64,000 nt of DNA, taken from NCBI RefSeq assembly GCF_004804355.1, contig NZ_SRWZ01000002.1, forward strand, positions 124,001-188,000, in the 5' to 3' direction. Shown piece by piece: positions 1 through 8,491 of the stretch (within the stretch, counting starts at the first letter, position 1; every line of letters begins with the position of its first letter). The position numbers and the translations under genes are program-made. The notes under the pieces are model-generated. The model was not told where the DNA came from. It did no database searches and worked only from the letters and a program-made list of their open reading frames with translations. This stretch comes from Cognatitamlana onchidii (GTDB taxonomy: Bacteria > Bacteroidota > Bacteroidia > Flavobacteriales > Flavobacteriaceae).

Positions 1-84
1 GTTTCATTTGGAGCAAAACATTTAATCAAATGTATGCCCTTGAACAAGTTATGTAAAAAAAAAACGCTGAAGCATTTATAAAAA

Positions 85-124
85 ACGATAAATCTATGAA
101 AGGTTAATTTCATAGGCTTATCGT
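85..124 (-). terminator. Rho-independent terminator of the spondin-domain gene
   Basis: Long interrupted hairpin: arms ACGATAA (85-91) with TTATCGT (118-124) and CTATGAAA (94-101) with TTTCATAG (108-115), loop 102-107. Read on the minus strand it is followed by a T-run (plus-strand A-run at 80-85), as expected for the gene ending at 144. Confidence 0.8.
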
Positions 125-143
125 CTTTATTAAGGCCCTCCTT

Positions 144-1103
144 CTATTGTATCAAAATTTTTTGAGATGTTGTTAACCCATTCTGATATGTTAGTTTTAC
201 AAGGTATAAACCAGTCTCATAGCCAGAGACATCAATTTCCAGAGTGTTAGTCTGATATGGACTGTAGGCTGAAATTGTTTTAACGCGCTGACCCAAAACT
301 GAATATACTTCTAGGCTTTTAAACAAGTATTCATTAACGCCTGAAACAAATATCTTTCCATTGTTTACAGGACTTGGATAAAGGGAAAAATTTGCATTTA
401 ATTCGGTTTCTACATCACTCAAAGTTGAGTTAAGCGTAAACGTAACAGTAGCAATTTTTTTTCCATTTATGGGTGCAGAATTAATCATAAAGATTCCTAC
501 CTTGGGGACGCTGACACTATTTGCAGACTCATAGTCAGCCCCATCATCGGTTCCTGCATCGTAAGCAAACATATCTAAACTATAAGTGCTTTTCCATCCA
601 TCATTTTCATTATTATTTCCTGACCTTAAGGACTCGCTATTCACGGCAATAAACCAATCTGGGCTTGGAGCTATCATAGATAAGAGCGTAACCAAAGGGT
701 AGTCTTCACTAACCGTAATATTATTAATGCTAGCAGTGCTAATAGCGCCTCTGGGACCAAAACCAGATTGTAAGTATTGGTCAGCTTTATCTAACGCAAT
801 CGCAGTATTCACTTCGCTTTTAAAACTAGTGGTCCCCCCAAACTCTGCAATATCCTGAACACCTTGACTCGAAATAGCTCCTAATTGTAAAAACTCATTT
901 GGGTTTTTATGCGTTACTAAAGCTAAGGGCGACCAATGCGGATCGTTAGGTAAAGTGTTGTCTAGTATACTACCATGGTCGTCGGCATTCCAGATTGTTG
1001 TTACCGCAATGTTATAATTTGCAGTACTTTGAGCTGTACATATTTGGGTGATGAGTCCAATAAGTAGAATAGGTAAAGAAATTATGCGTAGAGATGTTTT
1101 CAT
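144..1103 (-). CDS. Secreted spondin-domain protein with T9SS type A sorting domain
   Basis: The 319-residue product has an N-terminal signal peptide (about 1-24, ending near TAQS). A Spondin_N-like domain occupies about residues 28-225; the segment around PSPDWFIAVNSESL is the hallmark stretch of that fold. The last 75 or so residues (from FSLYPSPVNNGKIFVSG to the C-terminal TSQKILIQ) form a type A sorting domain, the signal for export and cell-surface attachment through the type IX secretion system. Spondin domains in extracellular-matrix proteins mediate adhesion, so a surface adhesin role is an inference; no enzyme motif is visible. The gene stands alone, diverging from the HMG-CoA lyase gene, with its own terminator downstream. 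Family assignment is fairly secure; the ligand is unknown. Confidence 0.85.
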   Translation of the reverse strand: MKTSLRIISLPILLIGLITQICTAQSTANYNIAVTTIWNADDHGSILDNTLPNDPHWSPLALVTHKNPNEFLQLGAISSQGVQDIAEFGGTTSFKSEVNTAIALDKADQYLQSGFGPRGAISTASINNITVSEDYPLVTLLSMIAPSPDWFIAVNSESLRSGNNNENDGWKSTYSLDMFAYDAGTDDGADYESANSVSVPKVGIFMINSAPINGKKIATVTFTLNSTLSDVETELNANFSLYPSPVNNGKIFVSGVNEYLFKSLEVYSVLGQRVKTISAYSPYQTNTLEIDVSGYETGLYLVKLTYQNGLTTSQKILIQ

Positions 1104-1196
1104 TTTAAGTGGTTTATAAATGTTGTTTTTATGTCGTTGCTAGGTTGTGCGACTTACAGGATAAAGTATTATTTTTAGCACCACCAATTAAAAAAA

Positions 1197-2060
1197 ATGT
1201 CTAAGCCAATAAAAATAGTTGAATGTCCGAGGGATGCTATGCAAGGCATAAAGGATTTTATTCCTACCTCGCAGAAAATTCAATATATTCAATCATTACT
1301 AAGAGTTGGTTTTGACACCATAGACTTTGGGAGTTTTGTGTCGCCTAAAGCTATTCCTCAAATGGTGGATACTGCCCAGGTTTTAGAAGGTCTAGATTTA
1401 AGTAACACCCAAAGCAAGTTATTAGCTATAATTGCAAATACCAGAGGAGCATTATCAGCATGTGAGCACAAAGAGATTGACTATTTAGGTTATCCATTTT
1501 CAATTTCTGAAAATTTTCAAATGCGTAACACACATAAAACGATTGAAGAATCTGTTGTTACACTATCTAAGATATTGGAAATTGCCGAAGCTCATAACAA
1601 GGAAGTCGTGGTTTATATTTCAATGGGTTTTGGTAATCCTTATGGCGACCCTTGGAATGTTGATATTGTCGGTAATTGGACCGAAAAACTGGCCAATATG
1701 GGAGTTAAGATTTTATCGCTAAGCGATACGGTTGGTGCGTCTACGCCAGAAACTATAGCTTATTTGTTTAAAAATTTAATTCCGTTATATCCCAATATTG
1801 AATTTGGTGCACACTTGCATACAACGCCTCACACTTGGTACGAAAAAGTAAATGCTGCCTATAGGGCAGGGTGCCTTCGTTTTGATGGGGCCATTCAAGG
1901 CTTTGGAGGATGCCCTATGGCAAAAGATGAACTAACCGGGAATATGCCTACGGAAAGATTATTATCTTATTTTACTACCCTTAAGTGTAACCCCTTAAAT
2001 GCACTTAGTTTTGAGAGTGCGCATAATGAAGCTTCTAAAATATTTAATTTTTATCATTAA
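1197..2060 (+). CDS. Hydroxymethylglutaryl-CoA lyase
   Basis: A 287-residue TIM-barrel lyase predicted to split 3-hydroxy-3-methylglutaryl-CoA into acetoacetate and acetyl-CoA, the last step of leucine catabolism. It matches the DRE-TIM metallolyase family: N-terminal VECPRDAMQGIKDFIPT (family VE.PRDG.Q), the GAHLHTT metal-binding stretch near residue 203, and the active-site cysteine loop FDGAIQGFGGCPMAKDELTGN near 228-248, the standard HMG-CoA lyase signature. Length is normal for bacterial forms. The usual first-strand aspartate region reads PRDAMQG, a conservative variant. The ATG follows an A-rich stretch rather than a Shine-Dalgarno sequence, as is common in flavobacteria. It is not in an obvious leucine-degradation operon here. 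Confidence 0.93.
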   Translation: MSKPIKIVECPRDAMQGIKDFIPTSQKIQYIQSLLRVGFDTIDFGSFVSPKAIPQMVDTAQVLEGLDLSNTQSKLLAIIANTRGALSACEHKEIDYLGYPFSISENFQMRNTHKTIEESVVTLSKILEIAEAHNKEVVVYISMGFGNPYGDPWNVDIVGNWTEKLANMGVKILSLSDTVGASTPETIAYLFKNLIPLYPNIEFGAHLHTTPHTWYEKVNAAYRAGCLRFDGAIQGFGGCPMAKDELTGNMPTERLLSYFTTLKCNPLNALSFESAHNEASKIFNFYH

Positions 2061-2113
2061 TTTTTTTTAAAATAAACAGTTGTTTTTCAGCGTTTTATTT
2101 TTACAAAAAAATC

Positions 2114-2138
2114 TTTATTTAAATTTAATCTAAATAAA
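2114..2138. promoter_or_regulatory. Fur-like operator palindrome 1
   Basis: A 25-bp dyad centred on 2126. Arms TTTATTTAAATT and AATCTAAATAAA pair at 11 of 12 positions (mismatch 2122/2130). The TCTAAATAAA half-site recurs in a second palindrome at 2187-2209. The dyad ends one base before the -33 element at 2140-2143, so a bound repressor would occlude the promoter. The layout and the downstream gene content suggest Fur, but the regulator is inferred. Confidence 0.6.
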
Positions 2139-2139
2139 C

Positions 2140-2170
2140 TTTGCTTAACTCGTAATGAGTTTTATATTTG
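2140..2170 (+). promoter_or_regulatory. Sigma-A type promoter of the iron cassette
   Basis: Bacteroidota-type promoter: -33 TTTG at 2140-2143, 19-bp spacer, -7 TATATTTG at 2163-2170 (exact TAnnTTTG). It drives the DUF4856 gene at 2219 and lies between two Fur-like palindromes. Confidence 0.8.
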
Positions 2171-2186
2171 CAGCTGAATCGAATCA

Positions 2187-2209
2187 TTATTTATATTAAG
2201 TCTAAATAA
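2187..2209. promoter_or_regulatory. Fur-like operator palindrome 2
   Basis: A 23-bp dyad centred on 2198 with arms TTATTTATATT and AGTCTAAATAA (9 of 11 pairs). It shares TCTAAATAAA with the dyad at 2114-2138 and lies in the untranslated leader, just after the predicted start of transcription and 10 bp before the ATG at 2219. Confidence 0.55.
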
Positions 2210-2218
2210 AATCTAAAA

Positions 2219-3415
2219 ATGAAGAAAACACTACTTAGCTTTTTTATTGTTTCTGCCTTATTTCAATCATGTTCTAATGATGACGATAACATAGGAAATG
2301 GAAACGTTCAAGCCCCAGAAAATTATGCCTTTACAAGAAATGGCAACTCAACAGTTAGTTACTCTGGACAAACAACTAGAATTGCAATGGCAGAAGAACT
2401 TGCATCAGCTTTATTGGATAATACACAAACCCAAGCGGCTTTGGACGCTATGTTTGCGCACCAAGAAGGTAACAACGATTTTTCCGATGCCAATTTAAAC
2501 AGCTCAGGGAAAAATATAAGAAGCAAAACGGCGGCCTCGACAGATTATTTCTCTGCTAACTCAACCGATGCGAATGCTATAAAAGCAGATTTCGATTTTT
2601 GGATAAAACAGCAAGTAAACGAGGTGTTCCCCAATTGGTCAAAAACAGCTACTGCTGGAAATGCAGGACAGCTTCAAGAAGGCGGCGGTGGTTCTACTAG
2701 ATATATTAATGGGAAAGGATTAGAGTACAATCAAGCATTTATAAAGTCTTTAATAGGTGCCTTAATGACCGATCAAATACTCAATAATTATTTAAGCACG
2801 GCTGTGCTTGACGCAGGTACGAATGTTGAAGATAATAACAATGATGTTTTACTGGATGGAAAAGCTTACACCACTATGGAGCATAAATGGGATGAGGCAT
2901 TTGGATATTTATATGGTGCAGAAGCAGATGCTGCAAACCCAAAGCTTGGAGCAGACAGTTTTCTTAATAAGTATTTAAATAGTGTTGAAGAAGATCCTGA
3001 CTTTACTGGCATTGCTGATGATATCTATCATGCATTTAAGTTAGGAAGAGCAGCAATTGTTGAAAAGAATTATTCGGTAAGAGATGAACAAGCAGAAATA
3101 ATTAAAGAAAAAATTTCTGAGGTTATTGGAGTTCGTGCGGTTTACTATTTACAGCAAGGAAAGAATGTTTTAAGCGCTGATAAGGCGGCTGCATTTCATG
3201 ATTTATCTGAAGGCTTTGGATTTATTTATAGTTTACAATTTACGCGAAAGCCAAATTCTAATGATCCTTATTTTTCAAAGTCAGAGGTCGATGCGTTCTT
3301 AAATACTTTATTGGATAATAATGGATTTTGGGATGTTGCTCCGGAAACTTTAGATGTGATTTCGGCGGACATTGCAGCTCAGTTTAACTTTACTGTTGAT
3401 GAAGCTAAAGAATAA
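2219..3415 (+). CDS. DUF4856 domain lipoprotein, first gene of the putative iron cassette
   Basis: A 398-residue lipoprotein: signal peptide MKKTLLSFFIVSALFQSC with the lipobox cysteine at 18, then an acidic Asp/Asn-rich linker (SNDDDNIGNGN). The body, from YAFTRNGNSTVSYSGQTTR to the end, fits DUF4856, a Bacteroidota family of about 400 residues with no known function. It is largely helical and rich in Asp/Glu. The gene follows the Fur-like-box promoter and precedes an imelysin-like lipoprotein, a VKGC-like membrane protein, a FecA-like receptor and a haem-binding protein, so a periplasmic or surface role in iron handling is likely by context. The ATG is preceded by an A-rich leader and the gene ends in a hairpin terminator. 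No catalytic motif is visible. Confidence 0.85.
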   Translation: MKKTLLSFFIVSALFQSCSNDDDNIGNGNVQAPENYAFTRNGNSTVSYSGQTTRIAMAEELASALLDNTQTQAALDAMFAHQEGNNDFSDANLNSSGKNIRSKTAASTDYFSANSTDANAIKADFDFWIKQQVNEVFPNWSKTATAGNAGQLQEGGGGSTRYINGKGLEYNQAFIKSLIGALMTDQILNNYLSTAVLDAGTNVEDNNNDVLLDGKAYTTMEHKWDEAFGYLYGAEADAANPKLGADSFLNKYLNSVEEDPDFTGIADDIYHAFKLGRAAIVEKNYSVRDEQAEIIKEKISEVIGVRAVYYLQQGKNVLSADKAAAFHDLSEGFGFIYSLQFTRKPNSNDPYFSKSEVDAFLNTLLDNNGFWDVAPETLDVISADIAAQFNFTVDEAKE

Positions 3416-3438
3416 AAAAAATGGTTAATTATTTTTAT

Positions 3439-3480
3439 AAAAAGTAGTCTTTAAGCGTAGTTTCTTAAAGGCTACTTTTT
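3439..3480 (+). terminator. Terminator hairpin between the DUF4856 and imelysin genes
   Basis: Stem AAAAAGTAG (3439-3447) and CTTTAAG (3449-3455) against CTTAAAG (3464-3470) and CTACTTTTT (3472-3480), with a T-run on the 3' side. It is followed within 3 bp by a new -7 element, so the imelysin gene may be transcribed by weak read-through plus its own promoter. Confidence 0.8.
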
Positions 3481-3482
3481 AG

Positions 3483-3490
3483 TACTTTTG
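3483..3490 (+). promoter_or_regulatory. -7 promoter element of the imelysin gene
   Basis: TACTTTTG is an exact TAnnTTTG match 18 bp upstream of the ATG at 3509. The in-frame TTG at 3488 is part of this element and so is unlikely to be the start codon. No good -33 TTTG is seen; the best is TTTC at 3461-3464. Confidence 0.6.
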
Positions 3491-3508
3491 CAAATATTTT
3501 TTAAAGAT

Positions 3509-4615
3509 ATGTTTACATTAAGAAAAGTTTTTTGGTCGGTATTAGTTTTATGGTGCATGCTAGCATGCAGTTCTTCTTCGGAGGGTAACCCCAATGGAGG
3601 TAATAATGGTGATGGCTATGATAGGGGGGCTCTACTCAGCAATTTAGCCGACAACATTATTATACCCGCTTATCAAGACCTTAGTGCAAAGCTTTCAACT
3701 TTAAAAACAGCTAAAGATGTTTTTGTAGCTACTCCTAATCAGTCTAATTTAGAAACTTTAAGAAAGGCTTGGTTAGAAGCTTATAAAGTATGGCAGTTTG
3801 TAGAAATGTTCAATATTGGTAAAGCAGAGGCTATTTTATATGGTTTTCAAATGAATGTGTATCCCACTTCGGTGTCTGATATTGAAAGTAATATTGCGTC
3901 CGGATCTTATGATTTAGAACACACTAATAACAATGATGCTGTTGGTTTTCCAGCTTTAGATTATTTACTTTTTGGCGTTGATTCTGATGATACATCCATA
4001 CTTGCTAAATATGCAGATGATAAATACAAAACCTATTTATCAGACTTAGTTAATCAAATGGAATCCTTAACAGGTATGGTTCTCACAGATTGGACTACTT
4101 CTTATAGAGATACTTTTGTTAATTCAACTGAAAATACAGCCACAAGTGCCTTAAATAAATTTACAAACGATTACGTTTTTTATTTTGAAAAAGGACTTCG
4201 AGCCAATAAAATAGGCATTCCAGCAGGAAACTTTTCAGCAACACCATTACCAGAGAAGGTAGAGGGGTTTTATAGTAAGGTGCACTCTAAAACTTTGTCA
4301 TTGCTAGCTTTAGAGGCTGCCAATAAGTCGTTTAACGGACAAGCCTATAATGGTGCAGGGAAAGGTGAAAGTTTTAAAACGTATTTGGAGTTTTTAAAAA
4401 GAGATGATTTGGTGTCTGCTATAAACACAAGACTGGACGAGGCCAATACAGAACTTGAAGGTTTGCAAGATGATTTTTACAAGCAAATAAATACGGATAA
4501 TACGAAAATGACACAAACTTATGATGCACTTCAAAAGATTGTGGTCCTTTTAAAAGTAGATATGCTTCAGGCTTTTAATATAAGTGTTGATTATGTAGAT
4601 GCAGATGGTGATTAA
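3509..4615 (+). CDS. Imelysin-family (M75-like) lipoprotein lacking the HxxE motif
   Basis: I place the start at ATG 3509 (368 residues), because the in-frame TTG upstream lies inside the promoter. MFTLRKVFWSVLVLWCMLAC is a lipoprotein signal with the cysteine at 20, followed by a Ser/Gly/Asn linker. The rest is an all-helical imelysin-like domain: an N-terminal helix with AYKVWQFVEMF and a second motif GFPALDYLLFG at about 146-156. Imelysins normally have GxHxxE here (GWHAIEFLLWG); in this protein the His is Pro and the Glu is Asp, so the usual metal ligands or peptidase-like residues are missing. Imelysins and EfeO relatives are periplasmic iron-uptake proteins. It sits between DUF4856 and the HTTM gene. 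A substrate- or iron-binding role is inferred, peptidase activity is unlikely. Confidence 0.85.
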   Translation: MFTLRKVFWSVLVLWCMLACSSSSEGNPNGGNNGDGYDRGALLSNLADNIIIPAYQDLSAKLSTLKTAKDVFVATPNQSNLETLRKAWLEAYKVWQFVEMFNIGKAEAILYGFQMNVYPTSVSDIESNIASGSYDLEHTNNNDAVGFPALDYLLFGVDSDDTSILAKYADDKYKTYLSDLVNQMESLTGMVLTDWTTSYRDTFVNSTENTATSALNKFTNDYVFYFEKGLRANKIGIPAGNFSATPLPEKVEGFYSKVHSKTLSLLALEAANKSFNGQAYNGAGKGESFKTYLEFLKRDDLVSAINTRLDEANTELEGLQDDFYKQINTDNTKMTQTYDALQKIVVLLKVDMLQAFNISVDYVDADGD

Positions 4616-4635
4616 TAACACACAAAACTAGTAAG

Positions 4636-4665
4636 AGGTTGTCGTTTTTAGACAACCTTTTTTTG
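4636..4665 (+). terminator. Hairpin with T-run just before the HTTM gene
   Basis: Stem AGGTTGTC (4636-4643) with GACAACCT (4651-4658), then seven to eight T residues. The run ends only about 6 bp before the ATG at 4671, leaving no room for a new promoter. HTTM and the receptor gene must therefore depend on read-through, which makes this an attenuator-like point. Confidence 0.75.
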
Positions 4666-4670
4666 TATTC

Positions 4671-6035
4671 ATGATTTCTAAGATTACCAAATACCTCAAT
4701 AGACAAACAAATGCTGCGCCTTTAGCAGTATTTAGGATATGTTTTGGAATCATGATGTGTTTTGGTATGATACGATTTTGGTATCATGGATGGATAGAAA
4801 CGTTGTATATTGAACCAAAGTTTCACTTTTCTTATTATGGTTTCGAATGGGTAAAACCTTTGGGAAACTATACCTATCTTCTTTTTGTCATTTGTGCCAC
4901 TGCAGCCTTAATGATTGCTATGGGTTATAAATATAGGTTAGCCACTATTACTTTTTTCTTAAGTTTTACTTATATCGAGTTAATGGATAAAACCACATAC
5001 CTTAACCATTACTATTTTATAAGTCTGCTGAGTTTTGTAATGATCTTTTTGCCAGCGAATGCTTATTTTTCAGTGGATAATATCTTTAGAAATACATCTT
5101 ACAAAAATGTACCAAATTGGACCATTGATGCCATAAAACTTCTGTTGGGGATTGTTTATTTTTATGCCGGATTGGCAAAGGTTAATAGCGATTGGTTGTT
5201 TAGAGCAATGCCATTGAAAATATGGTTGCCTTCAAAGTACGATATACCTATAATTGGTAATTCGCTGATGCATCAAGATTGGTTTCATTTTGCTATGAGT
5301 TGGTGCGGCATGATCTATGATTTGGCCATACCATTCCTGCTATTGTATAAAAGAACCAGGCTTTTTGCTTTTTTAATGGTGCTTTTTTTCCACATTTTTA
5401 CAAGGGTTCTGTTTCCTATTGGCATGTTTCCATTTATCATGATAGTATCGACCTTAATATTCTTTGATTCTGGCTTACACAAGAAGATTATTTTCTTTAT
5501 AAAGAATGTGTTTAAGGGATTAGCACCTAAAGGAACTATTAACTTCAAAGCGTACTATTCTTATCATTTTAGAAAACCAGTAATTACTATGTTTGCTGTG
5601 TTTTTTGCGATACAAGTTTTGTTTCCGTTTAGACATGTTTTATACCCTGGTGAATTGTTTTGGACAGAAGAAGGTTTCCGATTCTCATGGCGCGTTATGC
5701 TAATAGAGAAAATGGGAATATCAACATTTAAAATTGTGAACTCAGAAACAGGTCAGTTTTTTTATGTGGATAACAGCGACTTTCTAACCGAATTTCAAGA
5801 GAAGCAGATGAGTTTTCAACCCGATTTTATTCTTGAATACGCACATTACTTAGGAGATCATTTTACCGTTCAAGGCCATAAAAATGTTCAGGTTTTTGTT
5901 GAGAGCTTTGTGGCTCTAAACGGAAGATTAAGCCAGCCTTATATTAATAAGGAAGTTGATTTGTATCAACAAAAAGAATCATTAAAACCAAAAGATTGGA
6001 TATTACCTTTTAACGATGAGATTAAAGGATTGTAA
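4671..6035 (+). CDS. HTTM / vitamin K-dependent gamma-carboxylase-like membrane protein
   Basis: A 454-residue polytopic protein with several hydrophobic segments between about residues 20 and 310, then a soluble C-terminal part. It fits the HTTM family, the bacterial relatives of vitamin K-dependent gamma-glutamyl carboxylase: the loop MDKTTYLNHYYFISLLSFVM near 104-123 resembles the conserved carboxylase segment, and the C-terminal stretch with FSWRVMLIEKMG, FQEKQMSFQPDFILEYAHYL resembles the region after the membrane domain in VKGC. The gene begins right after a hairpin/T-run, and its last 20 bases overlap the start of the receptor gene, suggesting translational coupling. In iron-cassette context it might modify glutamates of the neighbouring lipoproteins or act as a membrane partner of the receptor; both ideas are inference. 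Confidence 0.85.
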   Translation: MISKITKYLNRQTNAAPLAVFRICFGIMMCFGMIRFWYHGWIETLYIEPKFHFSYYGFEWVKPLGNYTYLLFVICATAALMIAMGYKYRLATITFFLSFTYIELMDKTTYLNHYYFISLLSFVMIFLPANAYFSVDNIFRNTSYKNVPNWTIDAIKLLLGIVYFYAGLAKVNSDWLFRAMPLKIWLPSKYDIPIIGNSLMHQDWFHFAMSWCGMIYDLAIPFLLLYKRTRLFAFLMVLFFHIFTRVLFPIGMFPFIMIVSTLIFFDSGLHKKIIFFIKNVFKGLAPKGTINFKAYYSYHFRKPVITMFAVFFAIQVLFPFRHVLYPGELFWTEEGFRFSWRVMLIEKMGISTFKIVNSETGQFFYVDNSDFLTEFQEKQMSFQPDFILEYAHYLGDHFTVQGHKNVQVFVESFVALNGRLSQPYINKEVDLYQQKESLKPKDWILPFNDEIKGL

Positions 6036-8487
6036 ACTTGTTTTAGCATTTTTATTTAGCGTTACGTTATACGCGCAGCATACCATAAAAGGCGTTGTTG
6101 TTTTTTCAGAAGACAATACGCCCGTTGCAGAAGTGAATATTTATGATAAAGTATTAGGTTTAATAACTACCACAGATGCTAACGGCCAGTTTGAGTTTTC
6201 AACCTCTAAAGAAAGCCTCACTCTGGTATTTTTTTCTTTTGAATATGAAGTGAGGGAAATTGTCGTTCAGTCATCAAAAGATAATAATTTAAACATTGTA
6301 TTAGAAGATTTAACCACACAATTAAGTGAGGTAGAAGTTACGGCAAGAAGGCAGAAGCTATTTGAATTACAGAGATTAAAGGATATTGAAGGAACAGCTA
6401 TTTATGCTGGGAAAAAAACAGAGGTTGTTTTGGTTGAGCAATCCATGGCTAATTTAGCTTCAAATAATGCTCGACAAATATACAGTCAGGTAGCTGGTTT
6501 AAATATATATCAAAACGATGATGCGGGTTTACAGTTAAATATTGGAGGTAGAGGATTGGATCCTAATAGAACTTCAAACTTTAATACCAGACAAAATGGT
6601 TATGATATTAGTGCCGATGTTTTAGGGTATCCAGAGAGTTATTATACCCCAGCATCTGAGGGTATTGAACAAATTCAAATAATTAGAGGGGCAGCATCGT
6701 TACAGTATGGAACCCAGTTTGGAGGGCTTATTAATTTCAAGATGAAGTCCCCAAATCCCAACAAACCTATTGAGTTAATTTCAAGAAATACTTTAGGGAG
6801 TTTTGGTTTGTACACTAACTTTACAAGTTTAAGTGGTACTAAGGATAAGTTTAGTTACTACACCTTTTTTAACTCTAAGAAAGGAGATGGTTTTAGGCCA
6901 AACTCTGAATTTGAATCAAAAAATGTTTTCGCTCATTTAGGATATCAGTTTAGTGAAAAAACAAAATTAGAAGGTGAGTTAACCTATTTAAATTATCTAG
7001 CGCAACAAGCTGGTGGTCTTACCGATACTATGTTTAATCAAGATCCTTTGCAGAGCAATAGAACTAGAAACTGGTTTGAGGTCAATTGGTTGCTTTATAA
7101 TTTGAAGCTCAAGCACGAATTTAGTGAAAAGACGAATTTTACGTTTAACTTTTTTGGTTTAGACGCTTCGAGAAAAGCTGTAGGTTTTAGAGGAGACCCC
7201 TATCCAACTGGGTTAAATAAAAACCCTATTACAACCGAAGATATTCAAAATAGCGACGGGACATTCTTCTACAACAGAGATGTTATTGTGGGTGATTTTA
7301 AGAACTGGGGCGCCGAAGCCAGATTGCTAACCAAGTATAATTTTATTAATCAAGAGTCTGCGTTGCTTGTAGGAGCGAAGTATTACCATGCTAATAATGC
7401 CAGTTTACAGGGTGCCGGGAGTAAGGGAACTGATGCAAATTTTACCATTTTTAATAACGATTTTCCAGAATACCCCAACGAATCAGATTTTAAGTATCCA
7501 AATAGAAACCTAGCTGTTTTTGGAGAGAATATTTTTAGGTTTTCAAATACCTTTTCAGTAACACCAGGATTTAGGTTGGAACATATTAGAACCGAAAGTG
7601 ATGGAATGTATTACCAGAAAAACTATGATAATGCGAATAATTTGATATCCTCTGAGGCTTTTGAAGATAACCGCATTTTCGATCGAACCTTTGTACTTCT
7701 TGGTGTTGGTACCAGTTATAAGCCTAACGAATATTTAGAGCTTTATGGTAATGTGTCTCAAAACTATAGGTCGGTAACATTCAGTGATATTAGAACGGTT
7801 AGCCCTACGTTTATTATAGATCCAGAAATTACAGATGAAGAAGGTTTTACTATCGATGTTGGATTAAGAGGTAGATATAAGAGGGCTTTTTCTTATGATG
7901 TTGGTGTTTTTACGGTACAGTATAATGGTAGGATTGGAAATATTCTGGATGACAGAGCTAATTGGGTAAGAACAAATGCAGGAGATGCCATTATTTACGG
8001 GGTAGAGAGTTTTGTTGATTGGAATGTAATAGATTTATTGCAGGCTAGTTCTAATTATAAGTTAAATTTAGGCTTAAATTTAGCCTATATAGATTCCGAG
8101 TACACAAACTCTAAAGTAAATGGTGTTAAAGGAAATAAAGTTGAGTTTATTCCAGAAGTTAATTTAAAGACTACACTACATTTTGGATATAAAAATCTAC
8201 TTGGTAGCATTCAATATACGTATCTTTCTGAACAATTTACAGATGCCTTTAATTCTAGAAAGGATATTCCTGGAGGACTCAGAGAGGGGATAGTAGGAGA
8301 AATTCCTGAATATAATATAGTTGATATTTCAATATCTTACAGTTATAAAATATTTAAGTTAGAAGCGGGGATAAACAACCTTTTAGATACTAGTTATTTT
8401 ACACGCAGAGCAACGGGCTATCCAGGACCTGGAATTATTCCATCTGCTCCAAGAAATTGGTATACAACATTACAAATTAAAATATAG
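6016..8487 (+). CDS. FecA-like TonB-dependent receptor
   Basis: An 823-residue outer-membrane receptor. A signal peptide (about 1-20, ending YAQ) is followed by a CarboxypepD_reg-like domain (about 22-105, HTIKGVVVFSEDNTPVAEVNIYD), a plug domain (about 125-245) and a 22-strand barrel ending in aromatic-rich strands. The plug contains EGIEQIQIIRGAASLQYGTQFGG, the stretch typical of the ferric-dicitrate (FecA) subfamily. It would import a ferric chelate using TonB energy. Start ATG 6016 lies inside the last codons of the HTTM gene (20-base overlap) and the stop is four bases before the haem-binding gene, so the three are co-translated. The actual ligand cannot be read from sequence. Confidence 0.92.
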   Translation: MRLKDCKLVLAFLFSVTLYAQHTIKGVVVFSEDNTPVAEVNIYDKVLGLITTTDANGQFEFSTSKESLTLVFFSFEYEVREIVVQSSKDNNLNIVLEDLTTQLSEVEVTARRQKLFELQRLKDIEGTAIYAGKKTEVVLVEQSMANLASNNARQIYSQVAGLNIYQNDDAGLQLNIGGRGLDPNRTSNFNTRQNGYDISADVLGYPESYYTPASEGIEQIQIIRGAASLQYGTQFGGLINFKMKSPNPNKPIELISRNTLGSFGLYTNFTSLSGTKDKFSYYTFFNSKKGDGFRPNSEFESKNVFAHLGYQFSEKTKLEGELTYLNYLAQQAGGLTDTMFNQDPLQSNRTRNWFEVNWLLYNLKLKHEFSEKTNFTFNFFGLDASRKAVGFRGDPYPTGLNKNPITTEDIQNSDGTFFYNRDVIVGDFKNWGAEARLLTKYNFINQESALLVGAKYYHANNASLQGAGSKGTDANFTIFNNDFPEYPNESDFKYPNRNLAVFGENIFRFSNTFSVTPGFRLEHIRTESDGMYYQKNYDNANNLISSEAFEDNRIFDRTFVLLGVGTSYKPNEYLELYGNVSQNYRSVTFSDIRTVSPTFIIDPEITDEEGFTIDVGLRGRYKRAFSYDVGVFTVQYNGRIGNILDDRANWVRTNAGDAIIYGVESFVDWNVIDLLQASSNYKLNLGLNLAYIDSEYTNSKVNGVKGNKVEFIPEVNLKTTLHFGYKNLLGSIQYTYLSEQFTDAFNSRKDIPGGLREGIVGEIPEYNIVDISISYSYKIFKLEAGINNLLDTSYFTRRATGYPGPGIIPSAPRNWYTTLQIKI

Positions 8488-8491
8488 CGCA

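Noticed and set aside
3488-3508. TTG start for the imelysin gene
   Set aside because: The TTG is part of the -7 element; the ATG at 3509 gives a proper lipoprotein signal.
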